Numbered from the stretch's first letter, positions 1-5,860 are shown. The stretch: 6,032 bases of DNA from Thermoflexus hugenholtzii JAD2 (GCA_945889565.1 CAMDBZ010000112.1:1-6032), one strand, 5' to 3'. Notes: a model not told the origin generated them from the letters alone. Program-made: numbers and translations.

Positions 1-498
1 GAGGCCGCCGCCTACGCCCAGCCGCGCGACGTGCTGTGGCTGCCCAACGGCCGCCCGCTGCTCGCCGCCGCGCTGCGCTGCCTCGCGCTGCTCGGCTTCG
101 CCGACCGCTCCTCCGACGGCCCCCCGCTGCTCACCTCCGACGAAGGCCAGCTGCTGCTCGAGGTCGAGGCCGCCGACGCCGCCGTCGCCATGGCGCCGCA
201 CTACCGCCTGCGCGCCCGCCTCGACGCCCTGCTCGAGCGCGAAGGCCGCAGCGCCCGCGGCCTCGTCGTCGTCAACGGCTGGCGTGGCCACCCCCCCGAC
301 CGCCGCGACACCCCGTACACCGACGCATTGCGCGCCGCCGCCGAGGCCCACGGCTACGCCCTGCTCCCCGCCCCCGAGCTCTACGCCGCCGCCCGCGCCG
401 TGCTCGCCGCCGCCCCCCTCGACACCCCCGCGCTGCGCGCCCGCCTGCTCTCGACGCACGGCGTCGTGCCGCTCGCCGACCTGCTCCCCGACTCGTAG
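1..498 (+). CDS. C-terminal part of a protein with a predicted restriction-endonuclease-like (PD-(D/E)XK-fold) domain; 5' end outside window
   Basis: The frame is open from base 1 to a TAG at 496-498, giving 165 visible residues; the true start lies upstream. GTG at 31 could be read as a start but has no ribosome binding site, and the frame continues above it. Visible features are an acidic strand LLLEVEAAD (about residues 51-59), then a helix and the strand-turn GLVVVNGWRGHPP (about 87-99), then a helix and LLPAPELY (about 121-128). This order resembles the restriction-endonuclease-like fold of many bacterial proteins that carry an E-x-E strand followed by a 'G-hydrophobic-VVN-xx-PP-xx-R' stretch. 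That assignment is from memory of the family pattern, not a search. Substrate and role are unknown; the N-terminal partner domain, which would decide function, is not visible. It faces the methyltransferase gene tail to tail. Confidence 0.6.
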   Translation, partial: EAAAYAQPRDVLWLPNGRPLLAAALRCLALLGFADRSSDGPPLLTSDEGQLLLEVEAADAAVAMAPHYRLRARLDALLEREGRSARGLVVVNGWRGHPPDRRDTPYTDALRAAAEAHGYALLPAPELYAAARAVLAAAPLDTPALRARLLSTHGVVPLADLLPDS

Positions 499-575
499 CC
501 ACCGACCGGCGGAGCGGGGGGACGGCCCACGCCTGTTCGCCATCGAATCTCCGAGCCTCCGCAGATCACGCCAGC

Positions 576-659
576 GGCGTGTCCAACGCCCGGGTAGCAC
601 CAGCCGGGGCGCGGGGCGCAGCCCCGCATCCGAGGGTGGGCGGGTGGGCCCTCCCTCTC
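576..659. repeat. Structured intergenic repeat, copy A1 (two hairpins plus G-quadruplex motif)
   Basis: Read on the plus strand, this holds hairpin I, GGCGT (576-580) with ACGCC (586-590). Next comes CCGGGT, then hairpin II, GCGGGGC (611-617) with GCCCCGC (621-627) around a GCA loop. It ends with GAGGG (632-636) and CCCTC (649-653) flanking the G-rich core 634-648. It stops directly at the stop codon of the minus-strand methyltransferase. A second copy with the same order lies at 3787-3861. It occupies the gap between two converging genes, so a bidirectional terminator or insulator role is plausible, but there is no classical U tract. It could instead be a dispersed REP-like repeat. The rest of this gap (499-575) shows nothing I can interpret. 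Confidence 0.7.
634..648 (+). other. Perfect G-quadruplex motif (G3 runs, single-base loops), copy 1
   Basis: The sequence GGGTGGGCGGGTGGG has four runs of three G separated by single bases (T, C, T). This loop pattern is known to give very stable parallel quadruplexes. The G-rich strand is the template for the minus-strand methyltransferase, and would be in the RNA of any plus-strand transcript reading out of the gene ending at 498. Whether it folds in the cell is not shown by sequence. Confidence 0.75.
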
Positions 660-1736
660 TTACGCCAGCCGGTAGAACCGGAAGAAGTCGTGCGCCACCG
701 GCAGAACCTCGATGTCCGCAAAGCCCGCCGCCTGCGCGTACGCGCGCAGCGTCGACGGCCGCATCACCGTCCCCGTCGCCGCCGTCGGCGTGTGCGACAT
801 GCCATCCGGCAGGCAGATCAACAGGCTGTACCCGTACATCAGCCGCTCCACTGGATCGCCGACCGAGTCCGCGGCCCCGAACTCCTCCGCGACGCGTTCG
901 TCCATCACCAGCACCGTGCCCCCGCCCGCCGCCAGCCGCCGCATCGTCGCCAGCACCTCCACCGGCCGAGGCATGTCGTGGATGCACTCGAACGCCGTCA
1001 CGAGGTCGTAGCCACCGGCCGCCTCCACCGGGTCGACCGCGTGGAAGCGCACCCGCTCCGCGACGCCGTACTGCTGCGCGTGCGCGCGCGCCGCCTCCAC
1101 GCTCGGCTCATCGACGTCGTAGCCATCGACCGTCACACCCGGATACCCGAGCGCCATCGCGATCGACGACCACCCCATCCCGCAACCGATGTCCGCGACC
1201 CGCGCGCCGGGCGTCTGCAAGCGTGCGTGCACGTCCGCGATCTGCGGCAGCTGCTCCTGCACGAGCTGGTGCAGGAACATCGGGCGGTTCGCGTCGCCCT
1301 GCGCCTCGCGCATCTCCGCGCCGAACGCGCTCCACGGGACGCCGCTGCCCGTGCGGTACGCGTCCAGCAGCGCCGGCAGCTGCGGCCCGACCGCCCCCGC
1401 GAGCGCGGCGAACGGCGCGAGGAACGCGAGGCTGTCGCGATCCACCAGCACCGCCGCGTGCGCCGCCGGCAGCACGTAGCGCCGCTGCGCCGCGTCCGCG
1501 CTCGGCTCGACCACGTCGAGCAACTCGTTCACCGCCTGCTGTTCGAGCCACTCGCGCGCGTAGCGCTCCGCGATCCCCGCACGCGCCGCAAGCTCGCCTG
1601 CCGTCGCGGGCCCCCCGCTCGCGAGCGCCCGGTACAACCCGAGCCGACCGCCGAGGTACACCGAGAAGGTCGAGAGCGTGCCCAGCACATCGCCGACCAT
1701 CCGGTCGACCAGCGCCGCTGTGCGTTCCTCATCCAT
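660..1736 (-). CDS. Winged-helix-containing class I SAM-dependent methyltransferase (Rv2258c-like)
   Basis: The protein is 358 aa from ATG at 1736-1734 to TAA at 662-660. The ATG has a strong ribosome binding site, AAGGAGGT, with near-ideal spacing; a GTG directly before it (1739) is a weaker alternative. Residues about 15-90 look like the N-terminal helical/winged-helix region found in this group (GLYRALASGGPATAGELAAR.., then a recognition-helix-like stretch). The SAM fold follows: motif I VADIGCGMGWS (180-190), an acidic end of strand 2 at DGYDVDE (204-210), and motif IV-like YDLVTAFECIHDM (243-255). The C-terminal end has a conserved-looking HTPTAATGTVMRPSTL (315-330). The methyl acceptor is unknown. 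The N-terminal region may mediate dimerisation as in small-molecule O-methyltransferases, rather than DNA binding. It is the second gene of an operon behind fabV (20 nt gap), so it may act on a lipid or other metabolite, but that is inference. Confidence 0.88.
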   Translation of the reverse strand: MDEERTAALVDRMVGDVLGTLSTFSVYLGGRLGLYRALASGGPATAGELAARAGIAERYAREWLEQQAVNELLDVVEPSADAAQRRYVLPAAHAAVLVDRDSLAFLAPFAALAGAVGPQLPALLDAYRTGSGVPWSAFGAEMREAQGDANRPMFLHQLVQEQLPQIADVHARLQTPGARVADIGCGMGWSSIAMALGYPGVTVDGYDVDEPSVEAARAHAQQYGVAERVRFHAVDPVEAAGGYDLVTAFECIHDMPRPVEVLATMRRLAAGGGTVLVMDERVAEEFGAADSVGDPVERLMYGYSLLICLPDGMSHTPTAATGTVMRPSTLRAYAQAAGFADIEVLPVAHDFFRFYRLA

Positions 1737-1744
1737 CACCGCGT

Positions 1745-1752
1745 ACCTCCTT
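1745..1752 (-). promoter_or_regulatory. Strong Shine-Dalgarno site for the methyltransferase gene
   Basis: Read on the minus strand this is AAGGAGGT, beginning 4 nt after the fabV stop codon and leaving 8 nt to the ATG at 1736. It decides the methyltransferase start and lies inside the 20-nt gap between the two genes, which supports one transcript with independent re-initiation. It is clearly stronger than the site in front of fabV. Confidence 0.85.
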
Positions 1753-1756
1753 CGCA

Positions 1757-2950
1757 TTACACGAGCTCCCGCGCCAGCTCCGTCGGCTGCGCGTAGTCGA
1801 TGCCGTCCACGCCGAACCCGAACAGCTCCTCGAACGCATGCTTGTAGCCCGCGTAGTCCGACAGCTCGTGCAGGTTCGCCGTCGTCACACGCGCCCAGCG
1901 CCCCGCCACCTCCGCCTGCACCGACACGTCCAGCTCGCGATCGTCGAGCCGGATCCGCCGTTGCGCGTCCACAATCGGCAACGCGCCCGGAGCGAGGTGA
2001 TCGCGGAAGAGCCGCACCACCTGCTCGATCGTCCCCTCCCACAGCCCGCGCTCGCGCAGCACCGCGAACACGATGCTCATGTACAACGGCACCCCGGGAA
2101 TCGCCGCCGAGGCCTGCGTCACCACCGCCGTCTGCACGCTCACCCACGCGCCCCCGCCGTGCGCGTCCGCGAGCCGCCCGTGCAAGCGCTCCGCCGTCGC
2201 CTCCAGGTGCTCCTTCGCCCGCCCGATCGTGCCGGAGCGATAGATCTCCCGCGTCACGTCCGGCCCCACGTACGAGTACGCGACGCTGCGGCAGCCATCG
2301 TTCAGCAGCTGCTCGTCCGCGAGCAGCTCGATCCAGTCCGCCCAGTCCTCGCCGCCCATCACGCGCACCGTGTCCGCGATCTCCTGCTCGCTCGCCGCCT
2401 CGATGCTCGCCTCGACGACGGCATCCGCGCGCAGGTCGATCGCCTTCCCGGTGTACGCCGCGCCGATCGGCTTGAGCGCGCTCTGCCACGTCACCGCGCC
2501 GTCCGGCGACACCCGCCGCGGCGCCGCGAGCGAGTACACCACGTAGTCGAGCGGCCCGAAGCGCGCCCGCAGCTCCGCCACCACCTGCTGCTTCACCGCG
2601 CGCGTGAACGCGTCGCCGTTCACCGTACGCACGAGCAACCCCTCGGCGCGCGCGAGCCGGTGCGCCTCCGCGAGGTTGTACCAGCCCGCGCTGCCCGTGC
2701 GCTCCTCGGTCGCCGCGCGCTCGAAGCACACGCCCAGCACGTTCGCGCGCAGCCCGAACGCCGCGCTCAACACCGTCGCGAGCCCGTACCCCGTGCTCGA
2801 CCCGATCACGAGCACGTTGCCCGCGCGCCGCCCCGCGAGCCCGGCCCGCGCGACCTCCGCCTGGCGCCGCACGACCGCCGCGCAGCCATCCGGATGCGCG
2901 TTCACGGAGATGAACCCGCGGATGCGGGGCGCCACGATCTGCGTGCTCAA
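1757..2950 (-). CDS. fabV: FabV-type enoyl-ACP reductase / trans-2-enoyl-CoA reductase (NADH)
   Basis: The protein is 397 aa, the usual length for FabV. This family reduces the trans-2 double bond of enoyl-ACP (or enoyl-CoA) with NADH, the last step of each fatty-acid elongation cycle, in the cytoplasm. Diagnostic stretches are IRGFISVNAHPDGC (10-23), the glycine-rich cofactor loop GSSTGYG (50-56), GVCFERAATEERTGSAGWYN (73-92), NGDAF (111-115), and the catalytic Y-x8-K, Y237 to K246, in IYRSGTIGRAK. VVTQASAAIPGVPLY (276-290) matches the substrate-site helix. The start is TTG at 2950-2948: no ATG or GTG lies between it and the upstream in-frame stop, and it gives an N-terminus about three residues longer than typical. 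A GTG at 2935 would cut slightly into the family N-terminus. The ribosome binding site is weak (GAGAG, 10 nt upstream). It is first in an operon with the methyltransferase. The FabV class is generally intrinsically insensitive to triclosan. Confidence 0.95.
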   Translation of the reverse strand: MSTQIVAPRIRGFISVNAHPDGCAAVVRRQAEVARAGLAGRRAGNVLVIGSSTGYGLATVLSAAFGLRANVLGVCFERAATEERTGSAGWYNLAEAHRLARAEGLLVRTVNGDAFTRAVKQQVVAELRARFGPLDYVVYSLAAPRRVSPDGAVTWQSALKPIGAAYTGKAIDLRADAVVEASIEAASEQEIADTVRVMGGEDWADWIELLADEQLLNDGCRSVAYSYVGPDVTREIYRSGTIGRAKEHLEATAERLHGRLADAHGGGAWVSVQTAVVTQASAAIPGVPLYMSIVFAVLRERGLWEGTIEQVVRLFRDHLAPGALPIVDAQRRIRLDDRELDVSVQAEVAGRWARVTTANLHELSDYAGYKHAFEELFGFGVDGIDYAQPTELARELV

Positions 2951-3020
2951 GCGTTGCTCACTCTCGTCTCAGCCGAGGTCGCGCTCCGCGTACGGTAGCA
3001 GCGCCGCACGCCCCGCGGAC

Positions 3021-3035
3021 GCGCGCCCGGCGCGC
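3021..3035. promoter_or_regulatory. Perfect dyad in the divergent promoter region, possible operator
   Basis: GCGCGC (3021-3026), CCG, GCGCGC (3030-3035) is a perfect inverted repeat about midway between the two divergent start codons. Position suggests a regulator site serving one or both genes, but GC-only dyads arise readily by chance in DNA of this composition, so this is weak. Confidence 0.2.
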
Positions 3036-3083
3036 ACCCGCGCACGCCGCGGTGGTGGCACAATCCGTCCCGGATCGCTCGCC

Positions 3084-3090
3084 GGGGAGG
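3084..3090 (+). promoter_or_regulatory. Shine-Dalgarno site supporting the GTG start at 3098
   Basis: GGGGAGG lies 7 nt before GTG 3098. An in-frame ATG two codons later (3104) would be 13 nt away, so GTG is preferred. Confidence 0.6.
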
Positions 3091-3097
3091 TACCGCC

Positions 3098-3682
3098 GTG
3101 CAGATGCAGCCGCTGGTCCGTCGCTGGCCGCTCGTCGCGCTCGTCGCCGCCGTGCTCGCCCTCGCCGGGCTCGCCGTGCTGCTCGGCACCCGCCTGCTCG
3201 ACGACCACACGCCTCCGCCCGCGAGCGTGCCCGAATGGGCCGCCCGCGTCTGCGGCGCGCAAAACGCCTTCGTCCAGGCGCTCATCGACTCGCGCGACGA
3301 CCGCGACCCGCAGTCGCTCGAGCTCGAGGCGCGCAAGCAGCGCGCCGCCGCGCTCGGCCGCGCCGAGATCGCCGCCGCCCAGACCCTCGAACGCGAGCTG
3401 CGCGCCTTCTCCCCGCCCGAAGCCGCCCGCGCGTACCACGAGGCGCTGATCGCGCAGGCGCAGGAGACGGCGCGCTTCGTGCAGGAGCAGATCGACGCGA
3501 TCGCGAAGGCCACCGCGCCACAGCAGATCGCCGTCGCCAACGCACAGGCGCGCTTCCAGCAGCAGGGCGCCGAGCAAGCCGTCACCGCCAGCGGCGCCGT
3601 GCTGCCCGACCACGTCGTGCAAGCCCTCGCCAGCGAGCCCAACTGCGCCGGCGTGGACGCGCCCCCCACCCCCTCCGCCTGA
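3098..3682 (+). CDS. Unrecognised 194-aa membrane-anchored helical protein, probably extracytoplasmic
   Basis: I do not recognise the family. The protein begins with a short basic end (R8, R9, with W10) followed by one hydrophobic segment at about 11-31 (PLVALVAAVLALAGLAVLLG). This fits a signal anchor with the rest outside the membrane; no lipobox is visible. The remainder is rich in A, E, Q and R and predicted helical, with a likely amphipathic or coiled region at about 72-105 and another at about 107-160. FSPPEAARAYHEAL (104-117) resembles the 'PP-x-A-x-x-x-H' turn seen in small helical secreted proteins. Only two cysteines occur, C52 after the linker and C183 near the end, so a disulfide joining the ends of the helical domain is possible. 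The tail (185-194) is Pro/Ala-rich and likely disordered. The start is GTG at 3098, supported by GGGGAGG. It is transcribed alone, divergently from fabV and convergent with lepA. Confidence 0.75.
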   Translation: MQMQPLVRRWPLVALVAAVLALAGLAVLLGTRLLDDHTPPPASVPEWAARVCGAQNAFVQALIDSRDDRDPQSLELEARKQRAAALGRAEIAAAQTLERELRAFSPPEAARAYHEALIAQAQETARFVQEQIDAIAKATAPQQIAVANAQARFQQQGAEQAVTASGAVLPDHVVQALASEPNCAGVDAPPTPSA

Positions 3683-3684
3683 CC

Positions 3685-3706
3685 CTCGGTCGCGCATCCC
3701 ACCGAG
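3685..3706 (+). terminator. Inverted repeat just after the 194-aa protein gene, weak terminator candidate
   Basis: CTCGGT (3685-3690) pairs with ACCGAG (3701-3706) around a 10-base loop, beginning 2 nt after the TGA. The stem is short and there is no T tract, so intrinsic termination is uncertain. Confidence 0.3.
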
Positions 3707-3719
3707 ACCGCCTCCGACT

Positions 3720-3762
3720 CCCCCTCGCCCCGCCCCGCGGGGAGGGGGGCCGGGGGGGAGGG
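3720..3762. repeat. G-rich palindromic repeat, copy B1
   Basis: CCCCCTC (3720-3726) pairs with GAGGGGG (3742-3748); inside it, CCCCGCGGGG (3733-3742) is a perfect palindrome. After the stem the pattern continues as CC, a run of seven G, A, GGG. The same arms and tail recur at 5742-5786. Similar CCCTCACCCCC..GGCCCC..CTCTCCCC intergenic repeats are familiar from several GC-rich genomes, including Chloroflexota. The plus strand has four G runs (3739-3742, 3744-3749, 3752-3758, 3760-3762), so it is also quadruplex-capable. Between B1 and A2 lies a small extra hairpin, GGCGC (3768-3772) with GCGCC (3777-3781). Confidence 0.7.
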
Positions 3763-3786
3763 CTTCCGGCGCTCCGGCGCCAGCCC

Positions 3787-3861
3787 AGGCGTCCGACGCC
3801 TCCGGGTGGGGTCCGGGGGCGCAGCCCCCGTCTGAGGGTGGGCGGGTGGGCCCTCTTCCTC
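3787..3861. repeat. Structured intergenic repeat, copy A2 (two hairpins plus G-quadruplex motif)
   Basis: Hairpin I is AGGCGT (3787-3792) with ACGCCT (3796-3801) around CCG. Then comes CCGGGT, then hairpin II, CGGGGGC (3814-3820) with GCCCCCG (3824-3830) around GCA. Last is GAGGG (3834-3838) with CCCTC (3851-3855) enclosing the G-quadruplex core, ending at the lepA stop codon. Order, loop sequence and distance to the stop codon match copy A1. It sits in the convergent gap between the membrane protein gene and lepA, directly after B1, forming a composite of about 140 bases of inverted repeats. Confidence 0.7.
3836..3850 (+). other. Perfect G-quadruplex motif, copy 2
   Basis: The 15 bases are identical to 634-648 (GGGTGGGCGGGTGGG), and the distance to the minus-strand stop codon (lepA here) is again 11 nt. 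The G-rich strand is the lepA template strand. Confidence 0.75.
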
Positions 3862-5679
3862 TTAGTCCCGCAGCTTCAGCACCGCCATGAACGCCTCCTG
3901 CGGCACCTCCACCGAGCCCACCATCTTCATGCGCTTCTTGCCCGCCTTCTGCGCCTCCAGCAGCTTGCGCTTGCGCGACACGTCGCCGCCGTAGCACTTC
4001 GCCAGCACATTCTTGCGCATCGCCCGCACCGTCTCGCGCGCCACGATGCGCCCGCCGATCGCCGCCTGGATCGGCACGTCGAACAGCTGCCGCGGGATCA
4101 GCTCGCGCAGCGCCGCCGTCAGCTTGCGCCCCTGCGCGGCCGCCACATCCACCGGCACGATCGTCGAAAGCGCATCGACGATGTCCCCGTTCACCATCAC
4201 GTCCAGCCGCGCGACCCGCGCCGGCAGGTAGCTCGCAAACTGGTAATCGAGCGACGCGTACCCCTGCGAGCGCGACTTCAGCTGGTCGTAGAAATCCACG
4301 AGGATCTCCGACAGCGGAGCCAGGTACTCCGCGACCACGCGCTGGTCGCCCTCCTCGCCGCCACGGTCGAGATACTCGAGCTTCTCGAAGCGCCCCCGCC
4401 GCCCCTGCACCAGCTCCATCACTGCACCCAGGTAGCGCGCCGGCGTCGTCACCGTGATACGCATCCACGGCTCGCGCACCTCCGCGATCTCGTTCGGCAC
4501 CGGCAGCTCCGCCGGGCTGTCCACCACGATCTCGCGCCCGTCCGTGCGCGTCACCTCGTACGCCACCGACGGCGCCGTCGCGATCAGCGCCATCCCGAAC
4601 TCGCGCTCCAGCCGCTCCTGGATGATCTCCATGTGCAACAGCCCCAGGAACCCGCAACGAAAGCCGAACCCCAGCGCCACCGACGACTCCGGCTGCCACT
4701 GCAGCGACGCGTCGTTGAGGCTCAACCGTTCGAGCGCGTCCCGCAGGTCCGAGTAGCGATCCGCATCCGTCGGGTACAGCCCCGCAAACACCATCGCCTT
4801 CGCAGGCCGGTAGCCCGGCAGCGGATCGCTCGCGCCGCCCCGCTCCAGCGTCAGCGTGTCGCCCACGCGGCTATCGCCGACGCCCTTCAGCCCCGTCGCG
4901 ACGTACCCCACCTGCCCCGCCGTCAGCGCCGGCACCACCTCCAGCTGCGGCCGGAAGCAACCCACCTCCAGCGGCTCGAAGCGCGTGCCCTGCTGCATCA
5001 GCCGCAGCTGCTGGCCCGCGCGGATCGTGCCGTCCACCACCCGCACGTACACCAGCACGCCCTTGTACGCGTCGTACTTCGAATCGAACACGAGCGCCCG
5101 CAGCGGCGCCTCCGCATCGCCCCGCGGCGACGGCACCTGCGCGACGATCGCCGCCAGGATCTCGTCGATACCCTCGCCACTCTTCGCCGACGCGAACAGC
5201 ACCTCGTTCGGGTCGATGCCGATCACGTCGACGAGCTCCTGCGCCACCCGCTCCGGCTCCGCCGCCACCATGTCGACCTTGTTGACCACCGGCACCAGCG
5301 CGAGGTCCAGGTCGATCGCCTGGTACACGTTCGCCAGCGTCTGCGCCTGGATGCCCTTCGTCGCGTCCACCACCAGCACCGCGCCCTCGCACGCCGCCAG
5401 CGCCCGCGACACCTCGTACGCGAAGTCCACGTGGCCCGGCGTATCGATCAGGTTCAGCTCGTAGTCCTCGCCGTCCGCCGCCCGGTACGCCAGGCGCACC
5501 GCCTGCGCCTTGATCGTGATCCCCTTCTCGCGCTCCAGGTCCATCTGGTCGAGCACCTGCTCCTGCATCGCACGCGCCGAGACCGCCCCGGTCAGCTCGA
5601 TCATGCGATCGGCGAGCGTGGACTTCCCATGATCGATGTGCGCGATGATCGAGAAGTTCCGAATGTGCGCCTGGTCCAT
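3862..5679 (-). CDS. lepA: Elongation factor 4 (LepA), ribosome-associated GTPase
   Basis: The protein is 605 aa, the normal full length. LepA binds the ribosome and acts in translation (proposed back-translocation or an initiation/assembly role). The GTPase motifs are intact: G1 AHIDHGKS (13-20), G2 GITIK (53-57), G3 DTPGH (79-83, with the catalytic His 83), G4 NKVD (133-136) and G5 SAK (164-166). Later come the domain II barrel, FGFRCGFLGLLHMEII in domain III, and the LepA-specific C-terminal domain with CYGGDVSRKRKLLEAQKAGK (562-581) and VPQEAFMAVLK. That last domain separates it from EF-G. The start ATG at 5679 begins MDQAHIRNFSIIAHIDHGKS as in homologues and has AGGA 7 nt upstream (5690-5687). 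Flanking genes are unrelated; the lepB partner seen in some bacteria is absent here. No clear promoter is visible in the 62 bases between the start and repeat B2. Residues after G4 read NKVDMV rather than the usual NKIDLP, a mild variation. Confidence 0.98.
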   Translation of the reverse strand: MDQAHIRNFSIIAHIDHGKSTLADRMIELTGAVSARAMQEQVLDQMDLEREKGITIKAQAVRLAYRAADGEDYELNLIDTPGHVDFAYEVSRALAACEGAVLVVDATKGIQAQTLANVYQAIDLDLALVPVVNKVDMVAAEPERVAQELVDVIGIDPNEVLFASAKSGEGIDEILAAIVAQVPSPRGDAEAPLRALVFDSKYDAYKGVLVYVRVVDGTIRAGQQLRLMQQGTRFEPLEVGCFRPQLEVVPALTAGQVGYVATGLKGVGDSRVGDTLTLERGGASDPLPGYRPAKAMVFAGLYPTDADRYSDLRDALERLSLNDASLQWQPESSVALGFGFRCGFLGLLHMEIIQERLEREFGMALIATAPSVAYEVTRTDGREIVVDSPAELPVPNEIAEVREPWMRITVTTPARYLGAVMELVQGRRGRFEKLEYLDRGGEEGDQRVVAEYLAPLSEILVDFYDQLKSRSQGYASLDYQFASYLPARVARLDVMVNGDIVDALSTIVPVDVAAAQGRKLTAALRELIPRQLFDVPIQAAIGGRIVARETVRAMRKNVLAKCYGGDVSRKRKLLEAQKAGKKRMKMVGSVEVPQEAFMAVLKLRD

Positions 5680-5741
5680 CGATTCATCCTAGCCGCGCCC
5701 GCCCCCACGCGCTCAGCGCCTCACACACTCGACGCCAGCCT

Positions 5742-5786
5742 CCCCCTCGCGCCGCCGTGCGGGGAGAGGGGGCCGGGGGGTGAGGG
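5742..5786. repeat. G-rich palindromic repeat, copy B2
   Basis: CCCCCTC (5742-5748) pairs with GAGGGGG (5766-5772), followed by CC, six G, TGA, GGG. Arms and tail match B1 at 3720-3762, while the loop differs. It lies between lepA and the upstream co-directional transporter gene, about 60 nt before the lepA start. It could therefore overlap the lepA promoter region or add to the terminator at 5808. The rest of the gap (5680-5741 and 5787-5807) shows nothing beyond a short AC dinucleotide run at 5799-5807. Confidence 0.7.
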
Positions 5787-5807
5787 TCCCCGCCCCGCAC
5801 ACACACA

Positions 5808-5833
5808 GACCGGGCGCCTCACGGCGCCCGGTC
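5808..5833 (-). terminator. Strong hairpin terminator after the ABC transporter gene
   Basis: GACCGGGCGCC (5808-5818) pairs perfectly over 11 bp with GGCGCCCGGTC (5823-5833) around a 4-base loop, 27 nt downstream of the transporter stop codon. On the minus strand the stem is followed by TGTGTGTGTG (5807-5798) rather than a pure T run, so release could be less efficient or need help from a factor. It separates the transporter transcript from lepA. Confidence 0.75.
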
Positions 5834-5860
5834 CAGTACTCGCCTCACCCGTCGAGCAAA

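Larger units (their letters stand above)
2951..3097. promoter_or_regulatory. Divergent intergenic region between fabV (-) and the 194-aa membrane protein (+)
   Basis: These 147 bases must carry the start signals of both flanking genes. On the plus strand, CACAAT (3059-3064) is a -10-like hexamer about 34 nt before the GTG start, without a convincing -35. On the minus strand, TACCGT (2997-2992) is a weak -10-like hexamer about 40 nt before the TTG of fabV. Neither is strong. CCGCGG occurs at 3013-3018 and again at 3047-3052, flanking a central dyad. I see no riboswitch or small gene. Confidence 0.35.

Noticed and set aside
36..1796. Long plus-strand open frame (586 codons) overlapping the methyltransferase
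   Set aside because: It is very rich in Arg, Pro and Ala with no recognisable domain, and runs antisense to a clear methyltransferase; few stop codons are expected in DNA this GC-rich.
660..2729. A fabV-overlapping N-terminal extension of the methyltransferase (689 codons) as a fusion protein
   Set aside because: The extension is low-complexity Gly/Arg/Ala sequence out of frame within fabV. The methyltransferase has its own strong ribosome binding site and ATG at 1736.
284..2998. 904-codon plus-strand open frame across the fabV-methyltransferase operon
   Set aside because: Low-complexity Arg/Pro/Ala/Ser translation, antisense to two genes with intact family motifs; a composition artefact.
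3720..3861. A CRISPR-like array in the repeat-dense gap
   Set aside because: The repeats are inverted and differ in kind (B1, a small hairpin, A2) with no regular direct repeat-spacer pattern.
2969..4699. 576-codon minus-strand open frame crossing lepA, the repeats and the 194-aa gene
   Set aside because: It runs in another frame of lepA and across the repeat block, with Gly/Ala/Arg-rich translation and no motif.
5799..5807. AC/GT dinucleotide run as a phase-variable microsatellite
   Set aside because: Only about four to five units in an intergenic position next to a terminator; too short to argue for slippage control.
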